Assembly (NCBI GenBank): GCA_024275995.1
Contig: JAJRYB010000021.1
Coordinates: forward strand, 1-44,040
Reading direction: 5' to 3'
DNA length: 44,040 bases
Source: Planctomycetota bacterium
Lineage (GTDB): Bacteria; Planctomycetota; Phycisphaerae; SM23-33
Part shown: positions 19,462 through 27,841 of the stretch, one piece after another
Layout of the letters: each line of letters begins with the position of its first letter
Numbering within the stretch: the first letter of the stretch is position 1
Notes under the pieces: model-generated
What the model was told of the DNA's origin: nothing
Seen by the model: the letters and a program-made list of their open reading frames with translations, nothing else
The model's database searches: none
Translations under genes and position numbers: made by a program

Positions 19462-20148
19462 TCACGACGGGGACATTTTTGCAATGTTCCTCCCCAGTAA
19501 ATCGTCCTTGCCGGCCGTGGTATCGGCCTGGTCGGCATTCTGGAACCCCCGCACGGCGCGAAGCACTTCCATCGCGTCGTCGAGGCGGGTGGTGTAATCC
19601 CTGCCTCGCATTCGTCCCGGAGCACACAACAACACTACCCCCTCGCGCACTTCCATGCTCACGCCGTCGTCGGCGAACTTACCGCACGAACCGGCCAGCA
19701 CATCCGCCATCGCCCCGCTACCGCGGTAATTCCACAAGCCAAGGCGTCCATCGCAGCGCTGCAGCGCCGGCGCCTGGGTATCCTTCCACATCAGAACGCC
19801 GGGCAGGCGCAGGTGCGTCTCCAGCACGACCATGCAATAATGCCGTGTCAGGCGGCGCGTCCCGTGCCCCAGCTCGCTGCGGAAGTCGAACTCCCGCAGC
19901 GGCACACCCTCCGTTCGCCCATAGGCGACGTTATAGGCCCTTGCGCTGTGCCCGCTGTGCATAAGTGTAAACTCGGCGTATCGTCGCGCGATGTCAAAGG
20001 GATCGTCTGCGGAGAACCGCAGATCCATTTCATTGGCCTTGCTCGCCAGGCGACGGGTCCGCTTCAACTGGCGCAGGCCCATCACCACGAACGAGACCGT
20101 CGACGCAATCAACACGCCGATCAGTAATGCCATGAACGCCGTTTGCAC
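19462..20148 (-). CDS. single-pass membrane-anchored protein, unknown function
   Basis: A 228-residue protein with one N-terminal helix (MALLIGVLIASTVSFVVMGL), a basic stop-transfer segment (RQLKRTRRLASKAN), and a soluble alpha/beta domain with several short hydrophobic strands (HYCMVVLETHLRLPGVLMW, SMEVREGVVLLCAPG). Start uncertain: GTG at 20148 (used) or ATG at 20133, neither with a good ribosome site. Gene order suggests co-transcription with the cytochrome-like gene upstream and the lipoprotein downstream. Confidence 0.65.
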   Translation of the reverse strand: MQTAFMALLIGVLIASTVSFVVMGLRQLKRTRRLASKANEMDLRFSADDPFDIARRYAEFTLMHSGHSARAYNVAYGRTEGVPLREFDFRSELGHGTRRLTRHYCMVVLETHLRLPGVLMWKDTQAPALQRCDGRLGLWNYRGSGAMADVLAGSCGKFADDGVSMEVREGVVLLCAPGRMRGRDYTTRLDDAMEVLRAVRGFQNADQADTTAGKDDLLGRNIAKMSPS

Positions 20149-20166
20149 GCGCCAACCCGCCGTCCG

Positions 20167-21432
20167 TCAGATCGGCAGGTCCCCTTTCTTCTTGTCGCCC
20201 GTCTTCTCGTCCGTGGAGGGTGCGGTCTCCGATGCAGGAAGTGCCGGACGTCCGGAGAGGTTCAGCTTCATGCCGAACGGTGGCTTCCACAGAACACGAT
20301 AGTTCGGCGAGATCGGACCCTTAAGCGAGCGAATCCACGCGTGGATTTTCCGATAGCTCGCTTGCCTGCGATTGCGGAACGCCTTGGGCTCAATCTTGCC
20401 CGGGTGCTGGTATTCCGCCTGGTCCTTCGGAAGTGCATATTGTAACAGAAGCGATTTCGCCGGATTGTCACGATAGATCAGGCGACGCCCGTTCTTCGAG
20501 TACGAACTGAGGATCAGGAAATTGGTGTAATCCACCTTTTCGTATTTTCCTGACACGCTGAAGAGTTTCAGCCCGCCCCGGGCAACGTCTCCACCGTGGC
20601 AATGTGCAGCCGCACAGTACTGCGACACAATCGGCCAGACCCGGCTGCGAAACTCGGTCATGAACTTCGGATCGGTGCGCACTTCGATGTCCCTGCGAAA
20701 CGACGTGTCGTCCCGGTCGATTTTGCCGAGCATGTAAACCACTTTTCGCGAACGGGACAATGCGCGGAAGGCGTCGTCGGCGCCGGGCGCCTCGAACTCG
20801 TCCCGGCCACGCATCGACTTGATGAAACGCTCGATCACGTCATTCTTGAAATTGATTGACACGGCACTATCATCCTCGCGGATTTCTTCGAGGCGAATTT
20901 TATAGATATCCTCAATACTGACAAGCCACTCGGGTTTCAACCTTGTCGAACTGCCCCAAGGCTGCGTCGTGCGGGGTTTGGGCCCAGGCTCGTCTTTGGG
21001 TTCAACCTTCGAGAGCGCGGCCGCCTTCAGGCGGGACTCGATCTGCAGCGATAATGCCCGCGCCTTGACATTGTTGCGGAGCTTCAACGCCCTTGCGATG
21101 GCCTTCTTCGCCTCTTTATACAACTCGGCCTTGAAGGCCCACTCGGCAAGCTTGTATTGATCCTCGAAACTCTTCGGATCGGCCTTTGCGCTGAGCTTGA
21201 GATACTTATCCTCCGGCGTGACGACGTCCGTTATGGACACGATCTGGTCCTTCGCGACCGTCACGACAACACCGCTGTCCGTCTTGATCTGGACACTTCC
21301 GTCGTCCTGCTTGACCACCTCGCCCCTCAGTTCATGGCCGCCCTTCAATTGAACGATTTTAACGCCGCCATAAACGGAAACGCAGATCAGCAGCACAGCG
21401 AGCATCGCTACGAGAACAGATGTTTTGCTCAT
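20167..21432 (-). CDS. exported cytochrome-like protein with small beta domain and CX4CH motif
   Basis: A 421-residue protein: signal peptide (1-22), a small beta domain (about 25-70, LKGGHELRGEVVKQDDGSVQ followed by IKTDSG), a TPR-like helical part (about 75-140), and a C-terminal domain with C273-A-A-A-H-C278-H279-G-G. CX4CH followed by a GGLKLFS segment resembles the heme-motif region of planctomycete cytochrome-domain proteins (PSCyt type), where CX4CH variants are frequent. Heme attachment is inferred, not shown. GAGGTG before the ATG supports the start. It may work in the envelope next to the ExbB/ExbD block. Confidence 0.75.
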   Translation of the reverse strand: MSKTSVLVAMLAVLLICVSVYGGVKIVQLKGGHELRGEVVKQDDGSVQIKTDSGVVVTVAKDQIVSITDVVTPEDKYLKLSAKADPKSFEDQYKLAEWAFKAELYKEAKKAIARALKLRNNVKARALSLQIESRLKAAALSKVEPKDEPGPKPRTTQPWGSSTRLKPEWLVSIEDIYKIRLEEIREDDSAVSINFKNDVIERFIKSMRGRDEFEAPGADDAFRALSRSRKVVYMLGKIDRDDTSFRRDIEVRTDPKFMTEFRSRVWPIVSQYCAAAHCHGGDVARGGLKLFSVSGKYEKVDYTNFLILSSYSKNGRRLIYRDNPAKSLLLQYALPKDQAEYQHPGKIEPKAFRNRRQASYRKIHAWIRSLKGPISPNYRVLWKPPFGMKLNLSGRPALPASETAPSTDEKTGDKKKGDLPI

Positions 21433-21471
21433 GGTACACCTCGTAATAAACTACACAGGCGGTATCGGAGA

Positions 21472-21517
21472 GCGTCCGGGGAAACCTTCCCCTTCCGCGT
21501 CCTGCCCGTCTCCGGGC
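21472..21517 (-). other. two hairpins between tRNA-Cys and the cytochrome-like gene
   Basis: Transcribed after tRNA-Cys are a GCCCG/CGGGC hairpin with a GAGA tetraloop (21504-21517) and a GGGGAA-GGT-TTCCCC hairpin (21478-21492) with an outer GCG/CGC clamp. No U tract follows. They could be a processing or attenuation signal between the tRNA and the gene. Confidence 0.35.
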
Positions 21518-21543
21518 CGGACCATTTTCCGAACCTGCGATAA

Positions 21544-21617
21544 AGGCGGCAGTGGGATTCGAACCCACGAATAACGGATTTGCAATCCGTCGCCTTGGTC
21601 CGCTTGGCTATGCCGCC
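21544..21617 (-). tRNA. tRNA-Cys (GCA)
   Basis: A complete 74-nt cloverleaf. Acceptor stem GGCGGCA pairs with TGCCGCC, the discriminator is U73 as expected for tRNA-Cys, the anticodon stem ACGGA/TCCGT carries the loop TTGCAAA with anticodon GCA, and the T arm is GTGGG-TTCGAAT-CCCAC. The CCA end is not encoded. It lies between the giant TPR gene and the cytochrome-like gene, in the same direction. Confidence 0.96.
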
Positions 21618-21664
21618 GCTTACTCGTGCGCCACTATAACCTTATCATCGGCAGCGTCAACGCC

Positions 21665-24600
21665 TTAACCTGCAAGCTTCTCCGCACGGGCCTGGATGGC
21701 GTTGAACCTCGCCCTATACTTTAACCCGCCAAGCGAAGGATAGTCCGCACGTAATTGCCTTATCCGCAGCGCCAGCGTGGACATTACTTCCGGGTTCTTC
21801 GAGTATCCATTGAGCAGGAAGTCGCAGTATTCCACCTGTATCCGCCAATAAAAGTCCGGAAACGCCACCGGGTCGATACCGGCCATCATGTCCTTGTAGA
21901 GACGCCTGGCCTCCTCCAGGTTCCGCAGATGACTGTACGCCCTCGCCATCCCCAGCACGTTAGGCAGATCGACCGGGATTCCGGCCTTGGCGCCTTGCCG
22001 CAGGTCCGCAATGGACTCCGTGAGTTTTTTGACGACGATCGCCAGGCGCCGTTCGCGCTGCTCTTTGGAAAGCGGCTTGCCGTCCGGACCCTTCCCGTCG
22101 AGATACCTCAACGCCTTGATAACGGCGCCGGCCTTGCTGGAACGTTCGATGTTAACGCCGAACTCCGTCTTCAGTACATCCAGATGCTGCGCCGCGAGTT
22201 TGCGGATGACGGCTTCGTTTTTAACGGCGCTGCGGATGGCGGACAAATCGGCGGCGAATCGCTTGTCGAGCTTAACCGCTTCTTCCCCGCGCCGTTTGTC
22301 GTCGTACGCGCGGCATTCCTTGAAAAGTTCCAGGCATTTTTTATAGAGGTTGTCGGCCTCTTTCTGTTTTCCGCGCAACTGCGCAGCCTGCCCCGCCTCG
22401 AGCAGCGCGTCGGCGTACATCTGCGTCAAGGCGTACCTCTGCGATAGCGGCAGAGGTTTGGGCTGATTCGCGCTGTCGAAAAGCGTTTTGGCGAAGCTCA
22501 GGAACGTTTCCTGGTAAGTCGCCAACTCGCTTTTTTTATCCTCGTCGCCTCGGAGGTTTTCGATGCGATCCCTAATCTGCGAAACGACCAGTCGGATCAG
22601 GTCCTCAGCCTGTCCCGGATGCCGCTTTCCGAACTCGCGAATTTCCTTGATCGCATCTTGAGTCTGGCGGTTCTCGATCATCTTCCGGATGCGGTAGTCC
22701 GTTACTTCGCCGAGCACAGGCGTCGATGGCCATTCCCCGGGCAGCCTGCTCAGTGTGTCCAGCGCAATGCGTTTCTGGTCCATAACCTCGTAGTAGACAA
22801 CGGCTGCGTTGAATGCCGATCGCGCCCCCCAGGCCATCAGTTCGTTCCGGTCCGTCTTGCCGGTCATTTTTTCGGCTTGCGCCTTTGCGTCCCTGGCGTA
22901 GCCCAGAAGGTCGCGCGTCAGCTTGCGCGGAGGATCTATCTTGACGACTTTTTCACGGAGCTTTTCGTCCAGTACGCGATCCACGCGCGTATTCAGCGCC
23001 TGGAATCGGGAATACATATACGTCGGCAGGTTTGACGGCACGCGATTGTATGCACGGATCGCCTCGTCCATCCATTTGAGGATTTCATCGTTTGACTCGG
23101 CGAATCTGGCCTTTTCCGCGCAGGCCTGCCCGAGGTCGAAGTTCCATCCCAGCGACTCGGGCTTCTTGCCCCACTCGGGGTTTTCCACCAGCGTCTTGAG
23201 CGCCTCGATGTACTCGTTACGCACCTCGGCGGGAATTGGTTTGCGATCGCTGCGCAGCCGATCTATGAACGCATAGTACAACTTCACCGAAAAAATCGAC
23301 GCCTGTGCGGCGCTGACATGCCCGGCGTGGTCCCTCGCCACCGCAAGGAAGTTTTTTCCCGCTCCCCTTGCGTCGCCCTGGCGGTTAAGCACAAGCCCCA
23401 TCTGCCACAACGCCGTCGGCCGGAGCATCTGCGCCAGTTTCGTCTTCCGTTCCAGGACCTTCGCCACCAGTATCCTGCTCTTTTCGAGCGCTTCGGGCGA
23501 TTCCTGCGACGCCTCGGAGATCGCCACCGCCAGCAGGATCAACGCGTTGAGCTTGTCGTAATCTTCCCTGCCGCGATACTTCGACGCGATGATGGAAAAA
23601 AATGCCGCCCGGATGCCCGGGTCCGTGTGCTTGTCCACGAAATCCAGCAGCACCTTCTGGGCCAGGAGGTCGTACTCGGCCGCCTTTTCCGGGTCTTTCC
23701 CGCGGATGCTCGACGCCCAGTTCTCGTACAGGTAATTCAGGAGCATTGCCGTCTTTACGTCCGCCTGGAGTTGGGCGTTTTTGCCCAGCAGTTTCCGGCT
23801 CTCGCGCTCGAAGTTGTCTACTGCCGATTTCGCCTCGGGGAACTTGCCCCACTCGATCAGGTTTCGTGCGATCTCGAACAGCGTGAGCATTCGCACTCCC
23901 GAACCGGTCTCCTTGACGCCCGCCGAGATCACCTCATTGAGGTATTCTGCCGCCTGGGCGTGCAGACGGTCCCGCTCTGAGAGCTGCCCTTCGGAGCGGG
24001 CCCACTCCCGCGCCATGATTCCACAGCCGCGAAGGGCTGCGTACTTCACGCCGCTTTCGTTGTCGCCACTAGCGAACTCGCCCAGTCCTCCGATACCGTC
24101 CCGCAGCAGCGACGCCCTGCGATTGCGATGCTCGGCGTCGATCGGCATCGCCATGGCGCGATAGCAGCGAATCCAGCCAAGACGGTAACGCAACTGCTTC
24201 TGGAGGTCCTCCATCAACGGAACGACCGTAACGAGCTTTTCCAGGTCTCCCCGCCAATCCTGCAACTTCTCGGTTGCGCGGACGTCCATGTCGGCAAGAA
24301 TCTTCGTAGCCTCGCCGGTTTTTTTCACGATCAGGTCGCGGTCTTCCTGCCCGCCCTGGAGGTACAGAAGCTTGCGGAGGTACGGCTCGATGTACATCAG
24401 GCCCATCGTCTCGGCAAGCTGGAGGCGGTACTCGTAATGTTTGACCAGCTCTTCGTCCGTCGTCGCCTGTTTCGTCATCTCGACGACCTTCCGCAGGGCG
24501 ACGATCGCCTCGTCCAGCAGCCTGCTTCGAACGGCAACGTCGCCGGTCCGTCCCGCCAGCGCTATCTTGCTTGTGGCTATCCAGAGGTAGTCCTTTACCC

Positions 24601-24829
24601 CTCCGGTTCCGGTTCCGCGAACCTCTTTCGCCAATTCGTCCAGCAGCTCGGTCATTCCCATGCCCGAAAGGCGATTGGCCAGCTTGCCGGAGTCCATGTT
24701 CTCGTAGGCGCTTTTGCCATTACCCTGCGCCGCCAGGGGCGCAGCAAAAGCCGCGAAGGCCAGTATCACCAACGCAATTCGCCATTGGACCCTCAAACGC
24801 CCGATCAAAGCTGTCTCAGCAATACGAAT
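21665..24829 (-). CDS. giant exported TPR/helical repeat protein
   Basis: A protein of about 1054 residues: signal peptide (hydrophobic core IALVILAFAAFAAPLAAQG) followed by helical repeats throughout, with TPR-like pairs such as AEYDLLAQKVLLDFVDKH and WGKFPEAKSAVDNFE. It likely scaffolds protein contacts in the periplasm. It closes the ExbB-ExbD-ExbD run. Start: no ATG, GTG or TTG has a good ribosome site, but AAGGAG (24839-24844) lies nine bases before an ATT codon at 24829 that gives a well-formed signal peptide, so ATT initiation is proposed; TTG at 24808 or 24796 are alternatives. Confidence 0.75.
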   Translation of the reverse strand: MRIAETALIGRLRVQWRIALVILAFAAFAAPLAAQGNGKSAYENMDSGKLANRLSGMGMTELLDELAKEVRGTGTGGVKDYLWIATSKIALAGRTGDVAVRSRLLDEAIVALRKVVEMTKQATTDEELVKHYEYRLQLAETMGLMYIEPYLRKLLYLQGGQEDRDLIVKKTGEATKILADMDVRATEKLQDWRGDLEKLVTVVPLMEDLQKQLRYRLGWIRCYRAMAMPIDAEHRNRRASLLRDGIGGLGEFASGDNESGVKYAALRGCGIMAREWARSEGQLSERDRLHAQAAEYLNEVISAGVKETGSGVRMLTLFEIARNLIEWGKFPEAKSAVDNFERESRKLLGKNAQLQADVKTAMLLNYLYENWASSIRGKDPEKAAEYDLLAQKVLLDFVDKHTDPGIRAAFFSIIASKYRGREDYDKLNALILLAVAISEASQESPEALEKSRILVAKVLERKTKLAQMLRPTALWQMGLVLNRQGDARGAGKNFLAVARDHAGHVSAAQASIFSVKLYYAFIDRLRSDRKPIPAEVRNEYIEALKTLVENPEWGKKPESLGWNFDLGQACAEKARFAESNDEILKWMDEAIRAYNRVPSNLPTYMYSRFQALNTRVDRVLDEKLREKVVKIDPPRKLTRDLLGYARDAKAQAEKMTGKTDRNELMAWGARSAFNAAVVYYEVMDQKRIALDTLSRLPGEWPSTPVLGEVTDYRIRKMIENRQTQDAIKEIREFGKRHPGQAEDLIRLVVSQIRDRIENLRGDEDKKSELATYQETFLSFAKTLFDSANQPKPLPLSQRYALTQMYADALLEAGQAAQLRGKQKEADNLYKKCLELFKECRAYDDKRRGEEAVKLDKRFAADLSAIRSAVKNEAVIRKLAAQHLDVLKTEFGVNIERSSKAGAVIKALRYLDGKGPDGKPLSKEQRERRLAIVVKKLTESIADLRQGAKAGIPVDLPNVLGMARAYSHLRNLEEARRLYKDMMAGIDPVAFPDFYWRIQVEYCDFLLNGYSKNPEVMSTLALRIRQLRADYPSLGGLKYRARFNAIQARAEKLAG

Positions 24830-24890
24830 GGCCGTAAACTCCTTCGGCGTGAGTAAAATGAAGGGTTGCACAATTCCTCGCGATGGACAG

Positions 24891-25406
24891 TCAGTCCTCC
24901 GCGACGAAAACAACATTCTTGTATTTAGCCAGGACCGCCGCGTTGAACGCCTCGAGCGCGTGACGCCACGCGACGTCATCTCTCGGTTTGATGATCACCG
25001 GCACTTTCGTAGCAGCTTCACCCAGCGCCAGCTTCCGTCCCTCGAGCAGTTCATAGAGCTTCCTGGGCGTCTTGATACTCACGCTCACCTTGTCCACGTC
25101 ATACAGGCAGCCGGTCATCCGCTGCGTCTTGGCGTCCATTGCCGGTATCACGTTGATCGTGATCGGGAGAAGGTCCGTGACCACCGGATCATCCTCGCTC
25201 TTCGTGGGAAGCGTGCCGGGGATCTGCCCTTCCGCCAGGCGAAAGTTGAACGCCAGCAGGAAGAACAGAAGCAGTTGGAACGTCACGTCGATCATCGGCG
25301 TCAACGGCGGCTGCATCTTCGCCTTCGGACGTTCGCGTTTCTTTCGCTGCGAAACGAAATGCGTCGTTTCGTCGCCTTCTATATGATATTTCGTGTCGCG
25401 TGCCAT
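24891..25406 (-). CDS. ExbD/TolR family protein (second copy)
   Basis: A 171-residue biopolymer-transport protein with a long basic N-terminus, one helix preceded by PLTPMIDVTFQL (D40 is the conserved membrane aspartate of the proton path), and a periplasmic domain of about 110 residues. ExbD/TolR pairs with ExbB/TolQ to turn ion flow into work on the envelope. It starts two bases after the stop of the first ExbD gene. The two ExbD proteins differ greatly outside the helix, so they are likely distinct subunits rather than spares. Confidence 0.9.
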   Translation of the reverse strand: MARDTKYHIEGDETTHFVSQRKKRERPKAKMQPPLTPMIDVTFQLLLFFLLAFNFRLAEGQIPGTLPTKSEDDPVVTDLLPITINVIPAMDAKTQRMTGCLYDVDKVSVSIKTPRKLYELLEGRKLALGEAATKVPVIIKPRDDVAWRHALEAFNAAVLAKYKNVVFVAED

Positions 25407-25408
25407 GA

Positions 25409-25930
25409 TTATTGGTCCGAACCCCGCTCCTTCAACAGCGCACTGAATTTAACTTTCGCTATCTTCACGTCGGCGGCGGCGTCCATTACATGTTTGACAT
25501 ACTCGAACGCCACGCGATGATCCGCCCGTATCTCAACGTAGAACTTCGTTTTCCTGTCCGAGGCGGCTTTCTTCCTGTCGCCCAGGATCTTCTTCAGCCC
25601 ATCGTAATCGTCGACGTCGATCTTCTTCTTGCTGATCATGTAGTACTTGGCCATGCCGGCATCGAGGGGATCGACCGCCTCGGGGCTTCTATCGCCACTG
25701 ACGGAAAGAATGTTCACTACCACCCGGTTCGGAACACCCAGTTTTTCCTCTTCGACGGCCTGGCTCCGATAGGGACGATGCAGAGACAGGTTCGCCAGCT
25801 CGTCCGAGGCCATCTGCCCGGCGAGGATGAAGAAAACGATCAACTGGAAAGTCACGTCGATCATCGGCGTCATGTTGAAGTCAACGCCGCCCTGTCCTGT
25901 GCCTTTTTTATAGACCCTGCTCTTGGCCAT
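25409..25930 (-). CDS. ExbD/TolR family protein (first copy)
   Basis: A 173-residue protein with the signature MTPMIDVTFQLIVFFILAG (D25) in its single helix and a periplasmic domain ending in VEIRADHRVAFEYVKHVMDA, where ExbD and TolR proteins carry the same strand-helix motif. GAGGTG before the ATG at 25930 supports this start over one ten codons earlier. It is 60 bases downstream of exbB and two bases before the second ExbD gene. Confidence 0.9.
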   Translation of the reverse strand: MAKSRVYKKGTGQGGVDFNMTPMIDVTFQLIVFFILAGQMASDELANLSLHRPYRSQAVEEEKLGVPNRVVVNILSVSGDRSPEAVDPLDAGMAKYYMISKKKIDVDDYDGLKKILGDRKKAASDRKTKFYVEIRADHRVAFEYVKHVMDAAADVKIAKVKFSALLKERGSDQ

Positions 25931-25990
25931 TGCACACCTCATCCCGAGCTTGCGACGCATCTGCGCCTTTTTCGCCCGGAAGATCGACGA

Positions 25991-26644
25991 TTATTTCTTG
26001 CCCGGCCTGAAGGCCGAGATCAATTCCTGCGACGAAAGCATTGCTTCGCTGGTCAGCTCGTCGATGCGGTTTCGCATCACGGCGAACACCGCCAGTGCGG
26101 GAATCGCGATTGCCAGGCCAAGCAGCGTCGTAACCAGTGCGATGCCGATATCATGGGCGAGATCGGCTGGATTGGGCTGCCCTTTCTGCACGATCGTAAA
26201 GAACGCGTTGATCATGCCCCAGACCGTTCCAAGCAGTCCGAACATCGGCGAGATATTTCCAATAAGGTTCAGCCACTCTATGTGACGCAGCAGCTTGGTC
26301 GTGCGTTCCTCCGCCGCCTCTTCCATCGCGCGTTCCATCGCGGGGTATCCGTGCGGCGCCTCGGTGAGGGCGGCGTGCACAAGATGGCTGAGGAAGTCCG
26401 GCTCCTGCGCCGTAACCTCGATCGCCTCCTTGTACTGCTTCCCGTCGAAGAGTTCCTGCACCTGCTGCCTGGCGGCCTCGGGAAGCAGGTTCACCCTCCG
26501 GATCGAGATGAAATGCTCCACGATAATCGCCAGCGTTCCGATACTCATCAACCAGAGCAGGATCCCGATTATTCCACCACCAGGCCAGACCAGGACCTTG
26601 AAATAATTCATGCTTTCGCCGCTTGCTTGCGCCAAGAAATCCAT
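25991..26644 (-). CDS. exbB: MotA/TolQ/ExbB family proton channel protein
   Basis: A 217-residue inner-membrane protein with three helices: about 23-45, then NLIGNISPMFGLLGTVWGMI and IGIALVTTLLGLAIAIPALA, the conserved channel-forming pair of the family. A cytoplasmic loop of about 70 residues lies between helices 1 and 2, as in ExbB/TolQ. With the two ExbD proteins it should form a proton-driven rotary or piston-like motor; the partner it drives is unknown, since no TonB, TolA or flagellar gene is nearby. AAAGGAGA precedes the ATG. Confidence 0.92.
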   Translation of the reverse strand: MDFLAQASGESMNYFKVLVWPGGGIIGILLWLMSIGTLAIIVEHFISIRRVNLLPEAARQQVQELFDGKQYKEAIEVTAQEPDFLSHLVHAALTEAPHGYPAMERAMEEAAEERTTKLLRHIEWLNLIGNISPMFGLLGTVWGMINAFFTIVQKGQPNPADLAHDIGIALVTTLLGLAIAIPALAVFAVMRNRIDELTSEAMLSSQELISAFRPGKK

Positions 26645-26771
26645 TCACCGTCTCCTTTATCAAACTTTCAGTCGTCGACGCACTCCACCAACGGCGGATT
26701 GCTCCATAATTGTGGACGGAATCCGATCGACAAAGTTACTTTTGCAATTCAACTGTCAAAAAACTTGCTTT

Positions 26772-27827
26772 TCAACTGCCGAGCTTCTTGAGCTCGTTCA
26801 GTGCCGATTTGGAAAATTTACCGCTCCCTGCGCCGACCTTCGTCAGCGCCATTCGCGCCGCCTGCTTGTTTCCAAGCTCTATGTTCACAATCCCCGCCAG
26901 GTACAGCGCCTCGGATGTCTCCTGTGCCTGGGGGTAGAAAACCACCACCCGCATAAAGTTCAGACCGGCCTGGAGAAGCATCCGGCGGTCCTTTGCCTTG
27001 CGATATTTGATCAACTGGGCCTTCCCTCGCAACAGAAGCGCCTGGGAGAGCTGCTCCGGCGTGAACCTTTTCAGGCTCGGCTCGATGATTTCGAGCACCT
27101 TGTCCGCCTGCCGGCGATCGATAAACGCCCTGGCGGCTTCCAGCTTCGTCTGAAGCCCCGCCGTCGAGGGCGTTTTAGCGCCACCGCCCGGCGTGACGCT
27201 CTGGCTGCCGGTAAGCTGCTCGGCGAGTTTCGCCGCCTTTTCCGCACGACCTTCCGCGAGATACAGCTTCATAAGCAACCGGCGCACCGCCGTTCGGTAA
27301 GCGCCGGCCTTAAGCTTTCCATCCTTCGCTTCCAGCAGGACGATAGCGCCGGCGTTTTCTTTCGACCCTTTCACGGCCGCTTTGGACGGCGCCAGGCGGA
27401 TCGACCGGGAAAGATTGTCCTTCGAAGATGCGTTCTCGTCGGTAATCGCCAGCCATTCCCTGACGGCGCGGGCAAGCAGGCCTCCACGCTTGAGCGCCAG
27501 AAGGCGGCGGGCACGAATCAGCTTTTTCCTCCAGGCGACGGACTCGGCCTTGCGGGCTTTATCGTAGGCGCCGACGGCCTGGGCGTACCGCTTTGCTTCC
27601 AGGAGTTTCTCCGCCTTGTTGAAAAGCGGACTCCTGTCGAGACTTATCGTGGAGACATCCGCCAGATCCTTGGCTCTCAGACCGCCGCGCGTTCGGATAG
27701 TGATGGAGAACTCGTCGGCGCTCTTGACCGTCACGCCGGAATAAGGCAGCCCGCCCACCACCACGTCATCGGCAAACGCCATCGCTGACGCGGCTAGCAC
27801 TGTCAGGAATATCGTTGTCTTTCGCAT
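26772..27827 (-). CDS. exported protein with small beta domain and TPR-like repeats
   Basis: A 351-residue protein: signal peptide (MRKTTIFLTVLAASAMAFA), a small beta domain (about 22-65, GGLPYSGVTVKSADEFSITI) and helical repeats to the C-terminus with TPR-like helix pairs (KAEKLLEAKRYAQAVGAYDK, LLRGKAQLIKYRK). The order signal, beta domain, repeats is shared with the cytochrome-like protein 6 kb away. It follows the VWA gene closely and leads into the ExbB-ExbD-ExbD genes, so it is likely a periplasmic part of that complex. ATG at 27827 has AAGAGG upstream. Confidence 0.8.
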   Translation of the reverse strand: MRKTTIFLTVLAASAMAFADDVVVGGLPYSGVTVKSADEFSITIRTRGGLRAKDLADVSTISLDRSPLFNKAEKLLEAKRYAQAVGAYDKARKAESVAWRKKLIRARRLLALKRGGLLARAVREWLAITDENASSKDNLSRSIRLAPSKAAVKGSKENAGAIVLLEAKDGKLKAGAYRTAVRRLLMKLYLAEGRAEKAAKLAEQLTGSQSVTPGGGAKTPSTAGLQTKLEAARAFIDRRQADKVLEIIEPSLKRFTPEQLSQALLLRGKAQLIKYRKAKDRRMLLQAGLNFMRVVVFYPQAQETSEALYLAGIVNIELGNKQAARMALTKVGAGSGKFSKSALNELKKLGS

Positions 27828-27841
27828 GGGCGCCTCTTGCG

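Noticed and set aside
25412-26791. 459-codon plus-strand frame across the ExbB/ExbD genes
   Set aside because: Antisense to three clearly coding genes and without recognisable features.
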